Source of the DNA: Chloroflexota bacterium
GTDB taxonomy: Bacteria > Chloroflexota > Anaerolineae > B4-G1
NCBI GenBank assembly: GCA_024232355.1
Contig: JAAEPW010000740.1
Coordinates: 1 to 14,425, forward strand
Reading direction: 5' to 3'
DNA length: 14,425 bases
The notes under the pieces are model-generated. The model was given only the letters and a program-made list of their open reading frames with translations, was not told the DNA's origin and did not search any database. Each line of letters begins with the position of its first letter. The first letter of the stretch is position 1. This document shows positions 7,231 through 12,396 of the stretch, one piece after another. A program made the position numbers and the translations under genes.

Positions 7231-10113
7231 GTGAAAGATAGAGAAAAACAAAAGGCGCAACTTGTGAGCGAGTTGGCAACAATGCGCCAACGCACTGCAG
7301 AGTTGGAAATAATAGAGACCGAGTGTATTCGAGTGTCAGAAACACTGCAAGAGAACCAGGCAGAATTCTCCGCTATCTTTTACAACGCACCCGTAATGAT
7401 GGTTTTGATAGACCAAGATAGAAAGGTGCGAAAAGCTAATCACGCGATGGTCTCATTCACCCATCGACCGGCCGAGGAAATGGTGGGGGTTCGGAGTGGA
7501 GAGATATTTCGCTGTCTCAATTCTATGGATGATCCACGAGGCTGTGGGTTTAGTCCAGCTTGTGAACCGTGTCTGCTACGTTCCGTTGTGTCGGACGCTT
7601 TCGAGACGGGTCAGAGTCATCAACGAGTAGAGACCAAGCTTACACTAGTGCGCGAAGGACAACGTGAGGACAAAATATTCCTCGTTTCGACAACCCCGCT
7701 CAGTGTCTCGGACACCCCGATGGTAATTGTGTACATTGAGGATATTACCGAACAGAAACAAACAGAGAAAGCACTACAAGAGTCACAGGCTCAGTTCCAA
7801 GATCTGTACAGGAATGCCCCAAATGCATACTTTTCGGTTGGAATAGATGGCCTCATCCATAGATGCAACAGGCGTGCCGAAGAATTACTCGGATATGGAA
7901 CAAAAGAGTTGGTAGGGCGGTCAGTGTCCGAATTATATGCAGACACGCTACAAGGGAAGAAAAAAGCCTCCGAGATATTTCAGCAGTTTCGGGCTGGCAA
8001 GATCATTAGAGACGAAGAATTACAAATGCAAAAGGCAGACGGCACTCTGGTGTGGATCAGCCTGACGGTGAATCCCATTCGGGATGCCGGTGGACAAGTT
8101 ATCGAGAGCCGTTCGATGGTCGTGGATATCACTGAGCGCAAACGGGCCGAGGAAAAGATAAGAGGGTTGGCCAAATTCCCCAGCGAAAACCCCACGCCCG
8201 TGATGAGAATCGCACAAGATGGTAGCATCCTTTACGCCAATGATGCCAGCCTGCCCATATTGAATTTCTGGGGATGCAAAATGGACCAGTGCCTATCTGA
8301 TGACTGGCACAACTTGATCTCGGATACGCTCAGTTCCGGCTCTGGAAAAGATACAGAGATCGAGTACAAAGGTCGCACGTTCTTTTTGACATTTGCGCCC
8401 ATCATGGATGCTGGATATGTAAACGTGTATGGGCTCGACATCACTGATCGCAAAAAAACTGATCGAGCTTTACAAGAGAGCGAGGAAAGGTATCGTTGGA
8501 TTACGCAAAACATGTCGGATTACGTCTATTCGGCGCTAATACATCCTGATGGACAAGTGGAGACCGAGTGGATTATAGGGGCGTTAGAATCGATCTCTGG
8601 CTACACTTTTGAGGAGACACAAACCCTTGCCAATGGCTTTTTTTCCATCGTGCACAAAGATGATCTGGCAAAAGTGCACCTGATACAGTCTCAATTATTG
8701 GAGGATCAATCACAATCTGTAGAATTTCGAATATTTACCAAAAATGGCGAGATTCGGTGGCTGCGCGACTATATCAGGCCGGTGTGGGATGCAGAGGAAC
8801 AAAGAGTCGTGCGCCTTTTGGGCGGGGTGCAAGACATCACAAAGCGTAAACGAGCAGAGGATATACTGCGGCGACGCAATCTCGAACTGGCTCTGCTCAA
8901 CCAGGTAGGTCGAGAACTCGTCGCCACGCTCGACTTGGAGCAAGTTACCGAGCGATTGCTGCAAGCGGTCACCGAAACCATTGGTGCAGAAGGCGCTTCA
9001 GTCTGGTTGTGGGATGGCGAACAGAATGAATGGTTGGTCTGTCGGGCGGCTTTCCATCAGGGCCAGAGCCGCCCACCAGTCGATCTGCGCGTAGGAACCG
9101 GACAAGGCATCGCCGGTTGGGTAGCACAAAAGGGGCAAGGCATCATCACCAGCGCTCCAGATGACCCTCGCTTTTTCTCGGGCATTGATGAACAGATCGA
9201 CTTTCAGACAATGTCACTGCTTGCTGTCCCATTGCAAGTTCGTGATGAGGTGATCGGTGTACTAGAGGTAGTGAACAAGCAACAGGGAGATTTTGATGAG
9301 GATGATCTCACCTTGATCGAGACACTTGCTGCCTCGGCCGCTATCGCCATTGACCATACCGAACTGGTCGAGACTTTGCGCGGACGTAACACAGAGCTGG
9401 AATCACGCAACGAGGAATTGGACGCCTTTGCCCACACAGTGGCCCATGACCTCAAGAATCCGTTGGGCATTATCACCGGCTTGGCCGGAGTCCTAGAAGA
9501 GGATCATGCCTCATTGACGGACGAAGAGTTGCCGCGTTATCTACGTACTGTGGCACGAAATGGGCGCAAGATCAATAGAATTATCGACGAACTGCTGTTA
9601 CTGGCTGTGGTGCGCAAATTGGAAGAAGTGGAAATGATACCATTAGATATGGCAGGCATCGTGGCCGAGGCGCAGAACCGATTGACTGACGTCATTGAGG
9701 GAAGCCAGGCCGAGATCGTTTTGCCCGACACATGGCCAATCGCACCAGGTTATGATCCGTGGGTAGAAGAGATATGGGCCAACTATCTCAGCAACGCGAT
9801 AAAGTATGGAGGGCAGCCTCCTTACATAGAGCTAGGGGCGACAGAACAGACGGATGGTACGATTCGCTTCTGGGTACGCGATAACGGCCCCGGTCTCACT
9901 CTGGAGGAGCAAGCGCGACTGTTTACGCCATTTACGCGGCTCGACCAAGTACGGGCCAAAGGACACGGATTGGGATTGTCCATCGTGCGGCGCATCGCGG
10001 AGAAACTTGGTGGGCAAGTTGGTGTGGAGAGCGAGGTAGGAAAAGGGAGTATTTTCTTCTTTACTCTACCAGTGCATAGATCTGACCTTAACCCAATCGT
10101 AATTCAACCATAA
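7231..10113 (+). CDS. Soluble multi-PAS/GAF sensor histidine kinase
   Basis: This cytoplasmic sensor kinase would autophosphorylate on histidine in response to signals read by its PAS and GAF domains; its response regulator is not in the window. With GTG 7231 as start it is 960 aa. A coiled coil (about 1-45) precedes PAS1 (46-174), which carries C95-x9-C105-x5-C111-x2-C114. PAS2 (about 184-303), PAS3 (about 311-408) and PAS4 (about 421-541) follow, then GAF (about 560-710), a second coiled coil, and HisKA with H-box AHDLKNPL (phospho-acceptor His739). The HATPase has N-box NYLSNAIKYG (Asn855), G1 DNGPGL (from Asp884), F-box LFTPF and G2 GHGLGLS. No membrane segment or receiver domain is visible. 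GTG 7231 is preferred because GGAGG (7221-7225) lies five bases upstream; an in-frame TTG at 7219 would overlap that site. The gene has its own promoter and structured leader, and base composition appears less GC-rich than the preceding gene. Confidence 0.96.
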   Translation: MKDREKQKAQLVSELATMRQRTAELEIIETECIRVSETLQENQAEFSAIFYNAPVMMVLIDQDRKVRKANHAMVSFTHRPAEEMVGVRSGEIFRCLNSMDDPRGCGFSPACEPCLLRSVVSDAFETGQSHQRVETKLTLVREGQREDKIFLVSTTPLSVSDTPMVIVYIEDITEQKQTEKALQESQAQFQDLYRNAPNAYFSVGIDGLIHRCNRRAEELLGYGTKELVGRSVSELYADTLQGKKKASEIFQQFRAGKIIRDEELQMQKADGTLVWISLTVNPIRDAGGQVIESRSMVVDITERKRAEEKIRGLAKFPSENPTPVMRIAQDGSILYANDASLPILNFWGCKMDQCLSDDWHNLISDTLSSGSGKDTEIEYKGRTFFLTFAPIMDAGYVNVYGLDITDRKKTDRALQESEERYRWITQNMSDYVYSALIHPDGQVETEWIIGALESISGYTFEETQTLANGFFSIVHKDDLAKVHLIQSQLLEDQSQSVEFRIFTKNGEIRWLRDYIRPVWDAEEQRVVRLLGGVQDITKRKRAEDILRRRNLELALLNQVGRELVATLDLEQVTERLLQAVTETIGAEGASVWLWDGEQNEWLVCRAAFHQGQSRPPVDLRVGTGQGIAGWVAQKGQGIITSAPDDPRFFSGIDEQIDFQTMSLLAVPLQVRDEVIGVLEVVNKQQGDFDEDDLTLIETLAASAAIAIDHTELVETLRGRNTELESRNEELDAFAHTVAHDLKNPLGIITGLAGVLEEDHASLTDEELPRYLRTVARNGRKINRIIDELLLLAVVRKLEEVEMIPLDMAGIVAEAQNRLTDVIEGSQAEIVLPDTWPIAPGYDPWVEEIWANYLSNAIKYGGQPPYIELGATEQTDGTIRFWVRDNGPGLTLEEQARLFTPFTRLDQVRAKGHGLGLSIVRRIAEKLGGQVGVESEVGKGSIFFFTLPVHRSDLNPIVIQP

Positions 10114-10130
10114 CCTATTCATTCCATAAA

Positions 10131-10143
10131 CTGTGATACACTC
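10131..10143 (+). promoter_or_regulatory. Extended -10 promoter element upstream of the tRNA-like RNA
   Basis: CTGTGATACACTC matches CTGTGATATACTC at 811-823 in 12 of 13 positions. It contains TG (10134-10135), one base, then TACACT (10137-10142), an extended -10. No convincing -35 is seen. Transcription would start near 10149 and run through the structured element at 10193-10263. No terminator follows, so the transcript could extend antisense into the 3' end of the acyltransferase gene. Confidence 0.4.
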
Positions 10144-10173
10144 GTATCAAATAAAACAAACAGGAGTCTGCCA

Positions 10174-10203
10174 ATGGTTCTAGTATCCAAGGCGCCCTGT
10201 TGA
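10174..10203 (+). CDS. Nine-codon candidate leader ORF
   Basis: AGGAG at 10162-10166 lies seven bases before ATG 10174, which opens a nine-codon frame (MVLVSKAPC) ending in TGA at 10201-10203. The stop falls inside the 5' strand of the long stem at 10193-10207, so translating ribosomes would disrupt that stem. It could be a leader peptide or the decayed start of a lost gene. Only the ribosome site, start and stop are seen; translation is inference. Confidence 0.2.
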   Translation: MVLVSKAPC

Positions 10204-10263
10204 CCGCTGGGCAGGCAGCCGGAAGCTGAGGGTTCGAATCCTTCAGTGGCGGTCAATAGGGCG
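10193..10263 (+). ncRNA. tRNA-like structured RNA without an anticodon arm
   Basis: A 15-bp stem (one G-T wobble) pairs 10193-10207 with 10249-10263. Inside it, two spacer bases (TG) lead to a D-arm-like hairpin (GGC 10210-10212 with GCC 10218-10220, loop AGGCA). After five bases comes a T-arm-like hairpin with a 7-bp stem (10226-10232 with 10240-10246, one wobble) and the canonical T-loop sequence TTCGAAT at 10233-10239. Two bases then return to the long stem. The order acceptor, D-arm, T-arm, acceptor copies a tRNA, but there is no anticodon arm, the closing stem is twice the usual length, and no 3' CCA follows. It is not tmRNA by the sequence around it. It may be a free-standing RNA, a regulatory leader that mimics tRNA, or a decayed tRNA gene. 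Confidence 0.5.
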
Positions 10264-10328
10264 TCACTCTTTGTATGTGATGGTACGAGTGTTGATTGTT
10301 CTCACTACCCTCAAAAGAGAGTATACAT

Positions 10329-11069
10329 CTATCTTTGTATTCGCCGTTTGCCGGGTATGTGCAAACGGAATTTGGGCCGCCAGCGGATTTTTTTTGTGCT
10401 CGGCAACGATCCACGGCCTTCCATCCGCTGCTCGCTTTCATCAGCCAAAGTGATGATTCGTTGCATGATCTTTTCCGAAACCGAGGATACACAAGCACGG
10501 TCTTGGACATCACCCTCAAAACGCAACGCTTGCCCCACTGTCATATTGTACGGTCCGCGCAAATACCAATAGCCAGCCGAGCGCTTGCCAGCGACTGTCC
10601 CATGGATGGTAAGCAATCGCTCTCGCGGCAGGTGTATGCCAACGGGCACAACGGGTGCGCCGGTGAGCAATGCCAACCTGGCTACACCTGTACGCGGCTT
10701 GCGAAACCCCCCATAGCGCGGACTGGCGTCCCCTTCTGGAAAAATGACGACAGAGCGTCCCTCCTCAAGTAATTGTTTTGCTTTCTCAAAAGCCTCTCGC
10801 CCCTTGTTGGGGTCCACAGGCACATGTCCAGATAACCGTAGATAACGTCCAAACAATGGTACCAAGAAAGCCGACACAATGATCAGAATTTTGACCGGCT
10901 GGGAAGAGACCAGTGCTACAAAAAACGGATCGGTAAAACTGGGATGATTGGCAACGATGAGCTGTGGGCCTGAAGGAAGCGGCGCATGCCAGAAAATATC
11001 CATACTGAGCATCACCCGAGCATACAAAAAGATAATGGGGCGACTTAGCCAGAATAGTAGAGTTTGCAA
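10329..11069 (-). CDS. PlsC-type 1-acyl-sn-glycerol-3-phosphate acyltransferase family protein
   Basis: The 246-aa protein belongs to the PlsC/LPLAT family, which transfers an acyl chain to lysophosphatidate or a related acceptor at the cytoplasmic membrane face. Visible motifs: block I NHPSFTDP (catalytic His42 and Asp47 in H-x4-D), a block II-like segment around GRYLR (74-78), block III FPEGD (110-114) and block IV VPVGI (141-145). A hydrophobic N-terminus (residues 4-22) may anchor it. Length is normal for the family; the last 20 residues are strongly basic. The start is TTG at 11069, chosen because AAGGAG (plus-strand 11077-11082) sits seven bases upstream and no ATG fits. It lies 35 bases downstream of the lipoprotein gene on the same strand, so the two are probably one operon. 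The exact acyl acceptor cannot be told from sequence. Confidence 0.92.
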   Translation of the reverse strand: MQTLLFWLSRPIIFLYARVMLSMDIFWHAPLPSGPQLIVANHPSFTDPFFVALVSSQPVKILIIVSAFLVPLFGRYLRLSGHVPVDPNKGREAFEKAKQLLEEGRSVVIFPEGDASPRYGGFRKPRTGVARLALLTGAPVVPVGIHLPRERLLTIHGTVAGKRSAGYWYLRGPYNMTVGQALRFEGDVQDRACVSSVSEKIMQRIITLADESEQRMEGRGSLPSTKKIRWRPKFRLHIPGKRRIQR

Positions 11070-11104
11070 TATGTTTCTCCTTGTGGTTTTCTCTCAATGT
11101 CTAT

Positions 11105-11596
11105 CTACTGAGAGGGTGTGATTTTAATGACGAATGTTAGCGCATCTTTAGTAATCGTGACGGACGTAAACTCGACCTCGTCGGTATTGGACGCGGATTT
11201 GGTGAAACTTTTAGCCAATTCATCGTTGATGCGCGTGATGCGCTGCTCGTTAATGTCGATCCCCGCAATATCCACGGCGGTGATTTCGGCCCTGAGCATA
11301 CTATCTTGAACCGTAAAGGTCAAGTCACAACTGCCGGGCACAATTGTGCCATCCCCACGCTCGTGTGTGCCGTTTATGCGGATAAAGCCATCCTGCATAT
11401 CCACACTGCTGATCTCGACCAGCAATTCATCGGGACCAATGGTAACCGTCGAGTTCTGAATAATGCGGTTGACATCCTCCTCGCTCAACTTGATACGGAC
11501 AGTTGCACTCCCTCCGCAAGCGAGCGTCAGCACAACCATGGTCATCGGCACCAGCAAGAGAATTGACTTGGCACGAGATACCGTTTGTTGATTCAT
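11105..11596 (-). CDS. Small lipoprotein of unknown function
   Basis: The 163-aa protein has a signal peptide with positively charged start (R8, K10), a hydrophobic core and the lipobox LTLAC (Cys27), so it should be lipid-anchored outside the cell. The remaining 136 residues are predicted mostly beta with alternating hydrophobic positions (ISSVDMQDGFIRINGTHERG, later LRAEITAVDIAGIDI) and one amphipathic helix (INDELAKSF). This layout recalls DUF2993/LmeA-like or other TULIP-type lipid-handling proteins, but that is a weak impression. Two Cys remain in the mature chain: the lipidated one and one at GSCDL. ATG at 11596 has only a weak AAAAGG upstream. It is the first gene of a probable operon with the PlsC-type acyltransferase, which hints at an envelope lipid role. 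No clear promoter was found. Confidence 0.85.
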   Translation of the reverse strand: MNQQTVSRAKSILLLVPMTMVVLTLACGGSATVRIKLSEEDVNRIIQNSTVTIGPDELLVEISSVDMQDGFIRINGTHERGDGTIVPGSCDLTFTVQDSMLRAEITAVDIAGIDINEQRITRINDELAKSFTKSASNTDEVEFTSVTITKDALTFVIKITPSQ

Positions 11597-11818
11597 GATC
11601 TTGGCCTTTTTCTGTCAAGATTGCGCTGGTTTTTCGTCTACAATATGAAAACACTTGGATCAGATTTTAGTTATGCTCATGTCTCATCTTGCCTTTTGCC
11701 TATTGCGTGGATGGGAGAGGGCGCGTGCCTACGGTAGGTAGGTCCCACAAGTGTGCGACTGGTTATCAATCAACGCAAAAGATGTGGAAGAATACCAAAG
11801 ATGCGGTGTGGGGGCACT

Positions 11819-11965
11819 GGTTCAGTTGAATGGGATTTTGATGAAAGGTACTCGAGCGACACCAAAATATCCTCAAAAGAGCATCTCAATCAACTAGAAC
11901 GGCCTGTTCAAAGAGGCAAGAGCTAGATTTTGCCCAGCATTGGGAAAATCCCGCCCAACTGAATC
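11819..11965. repeat. Imperfect inverted repeat with 105-base spacer
   Basis: The arms 11819-11839 and 11945-11965 match in 17 of 21 positions as inverted copies: TTCAGTTG pairs with CAACTGAA and GGGATTTT with AAAATCCC, separated in each arm by three unpaired bases. It could be the ends of a small decayed element or a long stem-loop. No transposase and no clear target duplication were seen. Confidence 0.4.
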
Positions 11966-12245
11966 AACACCTCACCAGAGCTTCTTACGAGTGGGAAAGC
12001 AAGGTGAGCCGAGGGATTGGCCCCCTGTTTCGGCGGCAGTGAGCAATGGGGCAGGGTTGGGATAACCGTCCCATAGAAGCGCGGTCCAGATGAGAACCTG
12101 AGCCGTGTTGTCATCCCGTGAGCTACAGTGACAATGAGTCAGCGACGAGAGTTCTTCTTCCACACCATTGAAAAGCAATCCTGGCCAAGGCTCCAGCGAG
12201 AGCGTTGCTATACTAACCACACACTGAATTTTCCATTTCGCTCCA

Positions 12246-12338
12246 GCCGGATTGCCAAATCCGGCGGCTTTGAGCCCGAAATTTGCGCTGAACCGTCGCC
12301 AATGCCTGGATTTGACAATCCAGGCCGAGCGATGGCGA
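12246..12338. repeat. Pair of REP-like palindromic hairpins
   Basis: Hairpin 1 pairs GCCGGATT (12246-12253) with AATCCGGC (12258-12265) around a four-base loop. Hairpin 2 pairs GCCTGGATT (12304-12312) with AATCCAGGC (12317-12325), also with a four-base loop, and has an outer stem TCGCCA (12296-12301) with TGGCGA (12333-12338). The shared GCC-GGATT/AATCC-GGC core suggests two copies of one repeat family. They lie just 3' of the minus-strand gene ending at 12397; no T-run follows, so they do not look like plain terminators. Confidence 0.5.
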
Positions 12339-12396
12339 AAATCATAGCGCGCGCTTGGTATATGGAAGGTGAGAGGAATATGCACCAACAGTTATT

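Larger units (their letters stand above)
11597..12396. other. Intergenic region of about 800 bases without a convincing gene
   Basis: No frame here has a ribosome site and recognisable protein pattern together. Short open frames at 11972-12388 (minus) and 12128-12508 (plus) have improbable composition, overlap repeats, and the latter runs into the neighbouring gene. What it does hold is an imperfect inverted repeat (11819-11965) and two similar hairpins (12246-12338), listed separately. Confidence 0.6.

Noticed and set aside
10168..10252. Ordinary class II tRNA using TGCCAAT and AGTGGCG as acceptor stem
   Set aside because: One mismatch in the acceptor, no D-stem at the right place and no seven-base anticodon loop; the 15-bp alternative stem is much stronger.
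10193..10263. HDV-like or other self-cleaving ribozyme
   Set aside because: The long outer stem is fully paired, leaving no joining strand for the nested double pseudoknot, and no hammerhead or twister core was seen.
10246..10572. Plus-strand frame continuing from the nine-codon ORF past an in-frame TGA, with a Cys-TGA and hairpin suggesting a selenoprotein
   Set aside because: Most of it lies antisense to the well-supported acyltransferase, the protein has no recognisable family pattern, and the hairpin reads as a tRNA T-arm rather than a bacterial SECIS.
11972..12388. Possible minus-strand gene of 138 codons
   Set aside because: No ribosome site, no family pattern, and it covers the palindromic repeats.
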